Shown here one piece after another: positions 8,454 to 17,071 of a stretch of DNA of 64,000 nucleotides. The position numbers and the translations under genes were made by a program. The stretch comes from JBCBKU01 sp038521345 (GTDB lineage: Bacteria > Pseudomonadota > Alphaproteobacteria > Rhodobacterales > Rhodobacteraceae): NCBI GenBank assembly GCA_038521345.1, contig JBCBKU010000010.1, positions 37,473-101,472 on the forward strand. Reading direction: 5' to 3'. The first letter of the stretch is position 1. Every line of letters begins with the position of its first letter. Below the pieces are notes generated by a model that saw only the letters and a list, made by a program, of their open reading frames with translations, searched no databases and was not told the origin of the DNA.

Positions 8454-9896
8454 TCACGTCAGATCTTGGTCAGGCGCCCAGTCGCGAAACCCGAACATCA
8501 TGTAGTCTTTCTGATAGGCCCTGCGCACGGCGTGCTCCAACTCGGCGTTGTAGATCGCGTCGAGTGGATGCGGTTCTGGAACCAAGACCTTGGCGAGGTC
8601 GGGGCCGTCGCCTCCTAGAGATCTGGCTAAATCGGGCAGTGCTTCGTCGATTTCGACCTCCCGAAACACACGATCGGGCACGGTGACGGCTGCCATACCT
8701 GCTAGACACTCTGTCTGGGATGCCCAGTGTCCATCAACACGGATCGTCGTTTGACCCGCAAGATTGGTGACAAGGAAATTGAGAAAACCCAGAAAAGCCG
8801 ACCGATGGGCCACGATGTCGTAGCCCGGGTCCATTGGATCCTCAGGCAGGTCAAGGCCATAGGATTGAACAAGCGCGTCACGGATGCCGACAAAACTCTC
8901 GGGCGTTCTCGGAAGAATGTAGCTGCAGAACGCCGCATGTGCACGCGGCAGGGGGTGGCGCACCACGGTGAAGCTTCGATGCGCGGGATGGCGGCGTTTC
9001 CACTGCCGAAGTGCCTTGCGTGTAAAACCACTGGATACTGGGGCACCAACAGAACTGGCGAGTGTTGAAAGCCATGCGCCAACGCGGTCGGTCGGTCCCG
9101 ACTTGATCGGCAGGAAGAGCATGGGCGGTTCGTCCACCGCCAAGAACGACGGGACATTCGGACCACGTGAAGGTTCGAAATCCGGAATTCGATGGCTTTG
9201 CCACGGATCGATATCGGCCAACGTCGCCAGCATTTCTTCTGGGTTCTCCACCTTTTCGACAAGCGGCACCGGGTTCTGAACCTTGCTGTGGCGCGGCGCG
9301 TCTTTGAGGTCGTTCGAGACCCCGAGCCACCGGACAAGGCCATTGAATACAGCATCGTCGCGCAGATCGTCGTAGTGGATGTGGAACGGCGCCTGCCCGG
9401 TTGCCTGCAAGCGCCTCAGGCTGTCCTGCCGCCGTTCTGATGTTTCTGCGAGATATTCGGAAAAGACCTTTGGATCGAAATGCACCTTGGTGCGTTTGGC
9501 CTTCTGGGCGTCCCCCAGCCACCACTGACCGGTGGCGCGCGCAATCTGAAGCGAAACAAAGCTCTCCAATGGATTTCGTGACAGAACGATCTTCGCGCAG
9601 GCCTGATCGCGCAGGCAATGATCCAAAATACGGGGATCGTGGTCACCAAACAGCCGAAATCCCCCGAGGGCCGCGGTGTGCTTTCGCATCGCATGGATTA
9701 GTTTGACCGGATCTTTGTCCCGGTCCTTTTGCGAGATGCCGAACGCGGCCCGTGCCTTCGGGCTACCGACAAAGTTTGGGTTGAACAGCTCACCGTGACA
9801 AACAAGATCTGCGTAGCTGTTCAGACGATCCTCGACCGCATTTGAGCCGGTTCGCATCTCGGCCAGAACGACGAAGTAATCGAACCGCCGCGCCAT
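8454..9896 (-). CDS. Sulfotransferase-like protein, apparently two modules
   Basis: A 480-residue protein that probably moves a sulfuryl group from PAPS to a carbohydrate. The N-terminal half has a 5'-phosphosulfate-binding loop (EMRTGSNAVEDRL, about residues 13-25) and a 3'-phosphate motif (KIVLSRNPLESFVSL, about 123-137), as in Stf0/NodH-type enzymes. The C-terminal half repeats the layout with a weak first loop (MLFLPIKSGPTDRVGAW) and a clear 3'-phosphate-like SFTVVRHPLPRAHAAF, as in family-2 carbohydrate sulfotransferases. The second module may therefore be degenerate or act on another acceptor. It is last in a minus-strand run with three glycosyltransferases, only 3 bases after the GT14 gene. 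cysQ, which removes the PAP by-product, is in the same cluster. Confidence 0.75.
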   Translation of the reverse strand: MARRFDYFVVLAEMRTGSNAVEDRLNSYADLVCHGELFNPNFVGSPKARAAFGISQKDRDKDPVKLIHAMRKHTAALGGFRLFGDHDPRILDHCLRDQACAKIVLSRNPLESFVSLQIARATGQWWLGDAQKAKRTKVHFDPKVFSEYLAETSERRQDSLRRLQATGQAPFHIHYDDLRDDAVFNGLVRWLGVSNDLKDAPRHSKVQNPVPLVEKVENPEEMLATLADIDPWQSHRIPDFEPSRGPNVPSFLAVDEPPMLFLPIKSGPTDRVGAWLSTLASSVGAPVSSGFTRKALRQWKRRHPAHRSFTVVRHPLPRAHAAFCSYILPRTPESFVGIRDALVQSYGLDLPEDPMDPGYDIVAHRSAFLGFLNFLVTNLAGQTTIRVDGHWASQTECLAGMAAVTVPDRVFREVEIDEALPDLARSLGGDGPDLAKVLVPEPHPLDAIYNAELEHAVRRAYQKDYMMFGFRDWAPDQDLT

Positions 9897-9899
9897 GGA

Positions 9900-11600
9900 T
9901 CAGGTCACAAGTCGGGGTTTCGACACGTCCCTTGCATCGCCACCCACAGTGTCCAACGGAAAATCGCCCACCAGGTGCGGATGCATCCCTTGGTTCTTCA
10001 ACGTCTGCACAAATTGTCCGAAGCCCGTCAGATTCACCAGATGCGGAGCTTCGGTCAGGCGGCTGGTGGGATCTCCCAAAAGCTCAATGATAACCTGAAG
10101 CGCTTCAACCGGCGCCTCCATAAACTCGGCAAGCGTCCAGATATGCACCTTGGCGCGGGTATCGAGGCGACGCAGGATCTTCAGCTGTGCATCCTCGATC
10201 TTCTGCAGTAGTGCAGCCGTTTCGCGCACTTCCCCGAAATTCCGATTCGCGTGGAACAGGGACACCGCCCATGCTCCGGAAATGACGCAGATATGCGCAT
10301 TGGCGTCGGCTGCGAGGAAGGGCACAATCCTCTGGCGGTCGGACGGGCCGAAGGCGAAACTCTGGCGTTCACCGCGCGTGCTCCAGATCAAGTTGGTCAG
10401 GAAACCCTCGGGATTGTAGTCGCGCAATGTGGCATTGTCGGAGAGCGCGCCCGCAAAGCTGTCTAGATTGCCGGCGAAATGGGCGCGGTCCGGCGCAAAG
10501 AGATGACCGTGAATGCGCGCCTCGCTCAGTCGGCTGGCCCAGGTGTTAAATCCCTGAAAAACCTCGTCAAATCCCTGCAGAACGGAATAGGGGGCAGCGG
10601 TTTTTCCGTTCTCCCAACTCTCGTTCGGGAACCGGCTTTGGTTCAAAAGGCCGGGTCTGCCACGGGTTCGGATCTCGATCGCCTTGGCAAAGACGCGATC
10701 GATCTTCCCGGGGGCGGGCTCCGCGCCCTCGCCACTCAGCATTCCGCCACCAAGAAAACTGTCGTAAATACGGTCGGCACGGCGCCAGATCTTGCGCGCC
10801 ACAAAACAATCCGACCGCCGCAGAAGTTGCAAATGATCGTCGTAAAAGACGTGCGGCTTGCCCTGATAATCGAACTTGGACAGCGTTAGTGTGCGGCTTT
10901 CGATCCGGACCGCATACCGGCGTGCCATGGTCTGAAAGTAGCTTTCATCCGGAATCCAGACTCGTCGGAAGTAATTCTCAAAGGTCGCCCTTCGCGGATC
11001 CTCGAGAATAGCCGAGAGCGTCTTCCGCGTCAGGCACCACCATTGCGAGCCAAGATGCGGGATCAGTCCCTCGGGCACCGGCCGGGAATACCCCACCAAT
11101 CGCTGAAGCCGGACAAAGCGATCGAAGAAAAAACGCTGCCGTTTCCACGAGAACGGAAAACTGAACTGAAACCGCTCAGCATCAAGCCCGCCCTTCGTCC
11201 ATGAGACGTCCTCGGTTGTGGCGCTTTCGATGAAGTCGGTCGCAGGGCGCGCGTTCAGGTAGGCCACAAGATCGGCAACGGGTCTAAGTGGGATACACGC
11301 GCCAGATGCGAGATACACGTGGCGCACTTCCGGAAACTCGGCCAGCAGAATCTCCGATGCGGTCTGCGAGGCTGAAACCAAGGACCAGGTGCCCCACTCG
11401 CATCGTATGCGTGGCGAGAAGCGTACGTTTGGTCGGTCGGACAGCGCGCCGGAAAGAATCTTGTACTTCTCCTGAGAAACGCGCCGGTCGACATGGATGA
11501 CGATCGGGCATCCAGCCTCGGACCAGTACCGAGCCACCTGCGCGGCCCGGTGCAGGCTTTCGTGAACCAGCATGACAAAGCCGAGTGTCGTCACGCCCAA
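9900..11600 (-). CDS. GT14-type beta-1,6-GlcNAc transferase with unknown C-terminal domain
   Basis: A 566-residue protein. Residues about 1-290 look like core-2/I-branching enzymes (CAZy GT14), inverting transferases that do not need a DxD motif: TTLGFVMLVHESLHRA, CPIVIHVDRRVS, HVYLASGACIPLRPV, LGSQWWCLTRKTL and RRVWIPDESYFQT all match the family layout. The remaining 270 residues (from about 295) do not match a domain I can name; similar Rhodobacterales proteins carry a DUF5928-type region there, from memory. No signal peptide or membrane helix is seen, so it should act on the cytoplasmic face. The start overlaps the end of the upstream glycosyltransferase by 10 bases. Donor and acceptor are inferred from family only. 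Confidence 0.78.
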   Translation of the reverse strand: MGVTTLGFVMLVHESLHRAAQVARYWSEAGCPIVIHVDRRVSQEKYKILSGALSDRPNVRFSPRIRCEWGTWSLVSASQTASEILLAEFPEVRHVYLASGACIPLRPVADLVAYLNARPATDFIESATTEDVSWTKGGLDAERFQFSFPFSWKRQRFFFDRFVRLQRLVGYSRPVPEGLIPHLGSQWWCLTRKTLSAILEDPRRATFENYFRRVWIPDESYFQTMARRYAVRIESRTLTLSKFDYQGKPHVFYDDHLQLLRRSDCFVARKIWRRADRIYDSFLGGGMLSGEGAEPAPGKIDRVFAKAIEIRTRGRPGLLNQSRFPNESWENGKTAAPYSVLQGFDEVFQGFNTWASRLSEARIHGHLFAPDRAHFAGNLDSFAGALSDNATLRDYNPEGFLTNLIWSTRGERQSFAFGPSDRQRIVPFLAADANAHICVISGAWAVSLFHANRNFGEVRETAALLQKIEDAQLKILRRLDTRAKVHIWTLAEFMEAPVEALQVIIELLGDPTSRLTEAPHLVNLTGFGQFVQTLKNQGMHPHLVGDFPLDTVGGDARDVSKPRLVT

Positions 11601-12601
11601 TTTCCCTTCGACATCAGGCCAAGTGCATCAAGCTGACGCCAATTGATGTATTTCTCGGACCACTGGCACCAGATTTCTTGCCCCGAGCGCGCGAAAGCAC
11701 CGTATCGCTGGTATTCGGATGCGTTTGAGAAGTGTTCCCGCCGATCAATCTCTTCGGCCGAGCGCTCGGCGAAGGTATGCAGAAACTTGGCGTGCAGAAG
11801 GCATCCCGAGGTCTTTTCGCCGCCCCATGCGTCGTAAACAAGGTTCAATCCGCGCGGCAGAAGCATGTGAGTCGAACTGGCGAACGCATAGCCGCTTCGC
11901 CATTTGACAAGAGGGATCTTGTTTAACGCGGGCGCACGCTCCGGCCGATCCGCGAAGAACGTTCGGGCACGTGCACCGCCCTGTATCCACAGATTGTGGA
12001 AAAGCGGATTCTTGGTGATCGTGTAGTTCCCGGGGTCAAACCAACCGGCCACTTCAAACGGATCCTCTCCCGTCCGGTAGGGCGTGGCATCAAGCGGTCC
12101 CTTGGGATACATATCCAGAAGAAGGGCCCCGAAAGATCGGATCGACGAAGCGTCAAGCCAATCGGTAAGTGCTTCGAGAGGGCGTGTGTCACAGAAAGGA
12201 TAGACGAAGAACTCGTCCGCATCGACGACGAGCGCCCAATGCCCGTTTGCATAGCGGTTCAGAAGACCGTTGACCCAGTCCATCCCGAACCGCGCCTGCT
12301 TGTAGCTTCCTGGCGCCGAGAACACCGAGACATCTGATTGCTTTTCCAGATACTCGGCAGTTCCATCGTCCGATCCGTTGTCAACAATCAGAAAGTGCGA
12401 AACCCCGAGATTCCGATAGTACCGCAAGAAATACGGAAGGCGCATCGCCTCGTTGCGGACTACGGTAAAGACAAGGATGTCCGCAGGTCGAATGGATCTC
12501 GTTCGGTCGCTTCTGGCGTTCAGGGAAAGACGCTTCCGCCAAGCGCGGGCGTTCAGGCGCCGCCGCCGCAAGCGTAGGGAATAGGTCGAGACTAGGCCCA
12601 T
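11591..12601 (-). CDS. Glycosyltransferase, GT2/GT92-like
   Basis: A 336-residue glycosyltransferase of the Glyco_tranf_2_4 type. The GT-A fold start is ILVFTVVRNEAMRLPYFL at about residues 42-59, then HFLIVDNGSDDGTAEYL, and the metal-binding D-x-D is in WALVVDADEFFVYP at about 142-155. The N-terminus is strongly basic (RLRRRRLNARAWRKRL), without a signal peptide. Homologous proteins are often annotated as glycosyl transferase family 2 or 92; sugar specificity cannot be read from sequence. It sits between the GT4 gene (12 bases upstream) and the GT14 gene (10-base overlap), which indicates co-translation in the surface-glycan operon. Confidence 0.82.
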   Translation of the reverse strand: MGLVSTYSLRLRRRRLNARAWRKRLSLNARSDRTRSIRPADILVFTVVRNEAMRLPYFLRYYRNLGVSHFLIVDNGSDDGTAEYLEKQSDVSVFSAPGSYKQARFGMDWVNGLLNRYANGHWALVVDADEFFVYPFCDTRPLEALTDWLDASSIRSFGALLLDMYPKGPLDATPYRTGEDPFEVAGWFDPGNYTITKNPLFHNLWIQGGARARTFFADRPERAPALNKIPLVKWRSGYAFASSTHMLLPRGLNLVYDAWGGEKTSGCLLHAKFLHTFAERSAEEIDRREHFSNASEYQRYGAFARSGQEIWCQWSEKYINWRQLDALGLMSKGNWA

Positions 12602-12613
12602 GGATCGGCCCTT

Positions 12614-13816
12614 CTAACTTTTTCCACGAGATAGGATCGTGTCCGCCAGCCGTTCCAGAACAAGGTTAACGTGGGTTTCCCAAGTGGGAAATTCTGGCGC
12701 CTCAAGGCCCGTCTGATTGCGAATTTTTCGGTCATTTTGGGCGATCTGCTCGACCACTTTTTTCCACCAGTAAAGGTCGGCATCACCGAGGTAAATGTTT
12801 TGTTGGCCCTTCAAGGATGCGTAGGCGGGAAGGTCCCGCGCAATAACTGGTGTTCCGTGGGCCAGTGCCTCGTACAGAGGAAAGCCAAAACCCTCGGCCA
12901 TACTAGGCTGTAGACACCCCATCGCGCCAGCAACCAACGCGGCGACATCCCCGTCGGCTAGGCCGCCGATCTCTTGAACTGGGCCGTTCGCCGGGAGAGA
13001 ATCCAGACGGCGATGCGTGTCTGGTCGACACCACCCTCGCCGCCCAAGCAGAAGAAGCGGGGGCGGATCAGAACCAAGACTGTCCCACAGGTCCAAGAGA
13101 AACGGGATACCTTTGCGCTCGTCGATCGTGCCGACCGTCACCCAGTAAGGGCGCTCCGGCGGAACGGTCCGCGCCGTGGGCACTGAACGGGTGATCCCGA
13201 ACGGCACGGTCAGGATTGGGGGAACCCGGCCCATGCGGCCTAAATGGCGCGCAGCATCCGCCGCAACCGCGTCGGTCGAAGCAATCATCGCGTCCGCGCG
13301 GAATGAAACCGCCCGCATGCGTCGATGAAACCCGGCGCTCATACCAGGCCTTTGGGTATCGGGATGGTCCAGGGGAATCGTATCGTGGACAAGGACTGCA
13401 ACGGCATTCTGGCCGCCGCGGCGCAGGCTTCCCAGTGTGCGGTATGTCAGATTGGCATGTCCGGTATTGAGGTAAAGCAATCCGCTGGGCAATGCCCGGT
13501 TCACAATGCGGCGAACGCCAAACCGGACCGCTCGATCAAATGCTTGGGCGCGCATTGTTGCCTCGACCCGAAGCCGGGTTGGATCCGCACGAGGTGCCAG
13601 ATGACGCGTCCAATCCGATGGAGCCCAATCACCTGTATCCAGCCGGGAACGGAAATCTGACAGAGCCACACGATCGAGCGCGACATAGCCGGGAACGGTG
13701 CGGATCAAACCGAATAGGGGCGCATCTCGCGCAAGCAACACGTCAAGATAGGCGCGTTCTACTCGGTCGATACCGGTAGCGGGACCAAGACCCGCCCGGC
13801 GAGCCAGGCGGGACAC
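12614..13816 (-). CDS. Glycosyltransferase family 4, start uncertain
   Basis: A glycosyltransferase of the GT-B fold, GT4 family, about 400 residues. The acceptor-side N-terminal domain contains AVLVHDTIPLDHPD; the donor-side domain contains YWVTVGTIDERKGIPFLLD, the E-x7-E-like catalytic segment PSMAEGFGFPLYEALAHGTP and the usual PVIARDLPAY. The GTG at 13816 is the only ATG, GTG or TTG in frame before the end of galU, but the residues read through just upstream (AAVCLDVSRLARR) look like the normal start of such proteins (LD-[VI]-[ST]-R). Translation might begin at the ATA at 13870, which overlaps the galU stop and has GAAGG about 8 bases before it, or the true start may be missed because of a sequence error. 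It is 50 bases after galU and co-directional with the cluster. Confidence 0.82.
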   Translation of the reverse strand: MSRLARRAGLGPATGIDRVERAYLDVLLARDAPLFGLIRTVPGYVALDRVALSDFRSRLDTGDWAPSDWTRHLAPRADPTRLRVEATMRAQAFDRAVRFGVRRIVNRALPSGLLYLNTGHANLTYRTLGSLRRGGQNAVAVLVHDTIPLDHPDTQRPGMSAGFHRRMRAVSFRADAMIASTDAVAADAARHLGRMGRVPPILTVPFGITRSVPTARTVPPERPYWVTVGTIDERKGIPFLLDLWDSLGSDPPPLLLLGRRGWCRPDTHRRLDSLPANGPVQEIGGLADGDVAALVAGAMGCLQPSMAEGFGFPLYEALAHGTPVIARDLPAYASLKGQQNIYLGDADLYWWKKVVEQIAQNDRKIRNQTGLEAPEFPTWETHVNLVLERLADTILSRGKS

Positions 13817-13866
13817 ATCAAGACAGACAGCCGCGAAACCGGAGTTTCTTGCTGCCCGACCGCTCT

Positions 13867-14760
13867 CTATTGGGCAGCCTTCGGCATTGCTACCAGTTCT
13901 TCAAGATAGCGCTGGAACTCTTCGCGCAGTTCCTCGCGGGCTATCCCAAAGGCCACGGTCGCCTGAAGGAACCCCGCCTTCGAACCGCAGTCGAAGCGTT
14001 GGCCGTTGAAGCGCAGCCCGTGCACACCGCGGCCTTGGTCGATCTCGGCCGCGATTGCATCTGTCAGCTGGATCTCGCCGCCTGCTCCGGATTTCATCTT
14101 GTTTAGGTTCCGCAGGACATTCGGTGTCAGGATGTACCGGCCGATCACGGCAAGGTTGGACGGTGCCGTCCCCTTTACCGGTTTCTCGACCATACCCTTC
14201 ACCTTGACCATCGCCCCGTTTTGTTCTGCGACGTCGAGTATGCCATAGGACGAGGTTTTATCGGGCGAAACCTCCATGGCCGCCACCATGGCTCCGCCAG
14301 TGTCAGCATAGGCTTCCACCATTTGCTGCAGGCAAGGCGTTTCCGCGGCAATGACATCGTCCGGAAGGATGACCGCAAAGGGCTCATCAGCGATCAATCG
14401 GCGTGCGCACCAAACGGCGTGACCGAGTCCCAACGCCTTGTGCTGGCGGATATAAGCGATCGCACCTGAATCCATGTTGGTGTCTTTGAGGGCTTGAAGA
14501 AGATCCGTCTTCTTCTTTTTTCGCAGAGCTGACTCAAGCTCGGGCGCGTGGTCAAAGTAGTCCTCAAGCGCGCTCTTCCCGCGCGAGGTCACAAAGATGA
14601 ATTCTTTGATACCGGCCGCACGCGCCTCGTCGATGGCGTACTGGATAAGCGGCCGGTCAACGAGTGTCATGATCTCTTTTGGAACGGACTTTGTGGCGGG
14701 CAAAAACCGCGTTCCAAGACCAGCGACCGGGAAGACTGCCTTGGTTACTTTGCGACGCAT
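13867..14760 (-). CDS. galU: UTP-glucose-1-phosphate uridylyltransferase
   Basis: A 297-residue nucleotidyltransferase making UDP-glucose, the donor for exopolysaccharide and LPS sugars. The nucleotide-binding start is KAVFPVAGLGTRFLPAT, followed by KSVPKEIM; other family motifs are PLIQYAIDEARAAGI, FAVILPDDVIAAE and KGMVEKPVKGTAPSNL. Length matches bacterial GalU. I start at the ATG giving MRRKVTKAVF, with AAGGAAG as ribosome binding site; an upstream in-frame start would add 15 residues that are not family-like. Its place within the glycosyltransferase run suggests dedicated precursor supply for the surface glycan, although a housekeeping role is also likely. Confidence 0.95.
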   Translation of the reverse strand: MRRKVTKAVFPVAGLGTRFLPATKSVPKEIMTLVDRPLIQYAIDEARAAGIKEFIFVTSRGKSALEDYFDHAPELESALRKKKKTDLLQALKDTNMDSGAIAYIRQHKALGLGHAVWCARRLIADEPFAVILPDDVIAAETPCLQQMVEAYADTGGAMVAAMEVSPDKTSSYGILDVAEQNGAMVKVKGMVEKPVKGTAPSNLAVIGRYILTPNVLRNLNKMKSGAGGEIQLTDAIAAEIDQGRGVHGLRFNGQRFDCGSKAGFLQATVAFGIAREELREEFQRYLEELVAMPKAAQ

Positions 14761-14858
14761 CGAAACTTCCTTTTGGGTAAGACCGGATCCCTTGAAGGGG
14801 CACACAACTAGTATCGCACATTCTCGACGATATTGCGGCGGGCCAGAGAGCGGAACGG

Positions 14859-16169
14859 TTAAATTTCAGCTTTCTTACTCATTTTTCCCGTCTCCAAATA
14901 CGCACTCTGGCGCACCTCAGCAACACGCGCAGTCTCCTCGGCGACACGGCTACTGAACAATGCACGTCGAATAAGCGGAGTGTTCCTGTCGGAGCGACCG
15001 AAAAGTCCCCCCGTCTGGAGCCAGATGCCGGAATCAGTGAAGCGAACATGATGAAAGAGTGCCGACGGGCTGAACCGGTAGAGCGTGACCACGGCACCGG
15101 AAGCGCGGGCGGCACGTGCCAGTTGTTCAAGCCGCGCGCGCTGCCAGGGCCGACCGGCAAACACCTTGTGTGTTGGTGGCGAAACCACCGAGATCGCAGC
15201 GAGGAAAGGCAGGTCCGGCGGACCAATGGCCGGGATCGCCGGAATCCGACCGCGCCCTTCTTCAAAACCGGTATCAAAGCTCGAAAGAAGTTGGTCCACA
15301 GCTCCTGGTGCGAGACGACCCGCAACCATATGGCGCAAAGCACGATTCCGCTCGGAGGCTCGATGCGCGTCCAGAGCCGCCCCAGCGCCGACCCCGGCAT
15401 ATTTCGACAGGTAAACCGCAAGGCTGGCCCCAATGTCTTTCAACGAAATCGGAACCCGGTCCTTCCTGCGCTGGCCGGATGCAGCAGTTGCGTGGTGAAC
15501 CTCGGCGCGCGGGCAGATCCGCGTTTCAAGCCCATGTTCGGCGAGACGCATGTTCAAATCTGCGTCGTCGAGGTAGAACCGAAGGGCCTCGTCAAAACCG
15601 CCGACCCTAAAGAGTGCCGAACGTCGAACGGCCATGTTCGTGCCTTCGGTCCGAACTGCCGCGCCCGTCGGAACCGCAGGGACAAAAGGTGCGTCCCCCG
15701 GAACATCAATATCGCGATGAAACCCGTCACGATCTATGGAGCGCGCACGCCACTGAAACGAGATGCCGTTGCGCCCGCGGACGAAACCGCCTGTGGCCGC
15801 CACCGCATCATCCAAGAAAGGTCTTGTCAGATGTTCGAGCCAAGTCGGTTCGGCCGTTGCATCGTCGTCGATGAAAGCAATAACTTCGCCTGATGCTGCC
15901 GCGATGCCGGCGTTGCGCGCGGCGGAAAGATTGGCGGCGTCGAATGGAACATGGCGTGTGCGCACAGGCGCCACAAGCGCAACCTGCGCCGCCTCACCGT
16001 CCCCCACGACGACGATCTCGAACGGGTGGAAATACTGCTGCGACAGCGACAAGAGGCAGCGAGCGAGGTGCCGTGGGCGTCCACGACTGGCAATGACAAC
16101 AGTGACGGGTCCCGGCGGCGGGATAGGTTCACCCCCCCAAGACGAGATCCACGCCAGGTGCGGTCGCAA
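14859..16169 (-). CDS. Glycosyltransferase family 2, start uncertain
   Basis: A GT2 glycosyltransferase of about 436 residues. The GT-A domain begins PVTVVIASRGRPRHL and carries NLSAARNAGIAAASGEVIAF and the metal-binding acidic cluster FIDDDATAEP; the region GGFDEALRFYLDDADLNMRL is the usual acceptor or catalytic-base segment. A C-terminal part of about 180 residues is not assigned. No ATG or GTG lies in frame near the domain start; the only conventional candidate is the TTG at 16169, inside the last codons of cysQ and without a good ribosome binding site. The junction contains a run of seven G (positions 16132-16138), so slippage or a base-count error is possible. It overlaps cysQ and precedes galU by 98 bases. 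Confidence 0.78.
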   Translation of the reverse strand: MRPHLAWISSWGGEPIPPPGPVTVVIASRGRPRHLARCLLSLSQQYFHPFEIVVVGDGEAAQVALVAPVRTRHVPFDAANLSAARNAGIAAASGEVIAFIDDDATAEPTWLEHLTRPFLDDAVAATGGFVRGRNGISFQWRARSIDRDGFHRDIDVPGDAPFVPAVPTGAAVRTEGTNMAVRRSALFRVGGFDEALRFYLDDADLNMRLAEHGLETRICPRAEVHHATAASGQRRKDRVPISLKDIGASLAVYLSKYAGVGAGAALDAHRASERNRALRHMVAGRLAPGAVDQLLSSFDTGFEEGRGRIPAIPAIGPPDLPFLAAISVVSPPTHKVFAGRPWQRARLEQLARAARASGAVVTLYRFSPSALFHHVRFTDSGIWLQTGGLFGRSDRNTPLIRRALFSSRVAEETARVAEVRQSAYLETGKMSKKAEI

Positions 16170-16938
16170 TGAAGAAGGGGTTCTCGAAGCCGGTCTTGCC
16201 GTACGCAAGATCGCTGAGATCGTCAAATCGCACGACCCGGCCACCGGCCGCCAGAAGCACAGCATGCCCGGCGGCCGTATCCCACTCCATCGTCCGCCCA
16301 AGGCGGGGGTAAAGATCCGCCTCGCCAGTGGCGACAAGGCAGAATTTCAGCGACGAGCCAGCGCTCTTGAAGTCGCCCACCGCATATTTCGCGATGTAGT
16401 CGTCCGTGGCCTGATCACGGTGCGATTTGGAAGCCACAACGCGCAAAGCTGACTGATCCGGTGAGGACACCCGTATTGGCGTTTGAACCGATGGCACATC
16501 GGGATCGAGGTCGCCAGATTCCTCAACCGCGGATCCGTCGGCAAGCGTGAGGAACATCCGGTCCTTGGCCGGCGCGTAGACAACGCCGCGCAGGGGCACG
16601 CCGTTCTCTACGAAGGCGATGTTGATCGTGAAGTCGCCGCGGCGATGGACAAACTCCTTGGTCCCATCCAGTGGGTCGACGATGAGGAACGTATTCGCGC
16701 TTTCAGAATGGGTGGACGCTTGCTCCTCCGTAACAAGGGCAACGTCGGGAAACGCCGCGCGCAACCCCGCGGAAATCAGCGCATCCGCCTTTTCATCGGC
16801 TTCGGTCACCGGGCTGTCATCCGACTTGGACCGGACATCGAAGTCGTCGGCCCGGTAAACATCCATCACGACACGGCCTGCTTCGATGGCAAGACGGCGC
16901 ATCTCCGTTGCTAATTTGTCAAAGTCCAAGCGATTCAC
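16129..16938 (-). CDS. cysQ: 3'(2'),5'-bisphosphate nucleotidase CysQ
   Basis: A 269-residue member of the inositol-monophosphatase superfamily that hydrolyses PAP (3'-phosphoadenosine 5'-phosphate), the product of PAPS-dependent sulfotransferases, to AMP. Metal-site motifs are VTEEQ, DPLDGTKEFV and, near the C-terminus, EWDTAAGHAVL; the Li-sensitive phosphatase core SDDSPVTEADEKAD is complete. I chose the GTG at 16938 (reading VNRLDFDKLATEMRR); another in-frame GTG at 16974 adds 12 residues and lies very near the predicted transcription start. It is the first gene of the minus-strand glycan operon, whose last gene is a sulfotransferase, so PAP recycling may be its role here. Sulfate assimilation is the other usual role. 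Confidence 0.92.
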   Translation of the reverse strand: MNRLDFDKLATEMRRLAIEAGRVVMDVYRADDFDVRSKSDDSPVTEADEKADALISAGLRAAFPDVALVTEEQASTHSESANTFLIVDPLDGTKEFVHRRGDFTINIAFVENGVPLRGVVYAPAKDRMFLTLADGSAVEESGDLDPDVPSVQTPIRVSSPDQSALRVVASKSHRDQATDDYIAKYAVGDFKSAGSSLKFCLVATGEADLYPRLGRTMEWDTAAGHAVLLAAGGRVVRFDDLSDLAYGKTGFENPFFIATAPGVDLVLGG

Positions 16939-16989
16939 TCCGCTATCCCGGGATAACTGCCACAGTAGCGGCACGATTTTGTGTGACTT

Positions 16990-16995
16990 ATTATA
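16990..16995 (-). promoter_or_regulatory. Possible -10 box for the cysQ/glycan operon
   Basis: On the minus strand this is a perfect TATAAT hexamer, placed 52 bases before the chosen cysQ GTG. Predicted transcription would start near 16983. No good -35 hexamer is found at 16-18 bases; CTTGTT lies 15 bases upstream. The divergent permease gene begins on the other side of the same intergenic region. Confidence 0.4.
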
Positions 16996-17071
16996 GGTGT
17001 GGCAACGAACAACAAGCCATGGTCACCGCATCTGCGTGAAGATCTTGGTCGAAGGAAAAGGGCAGCCCTGC

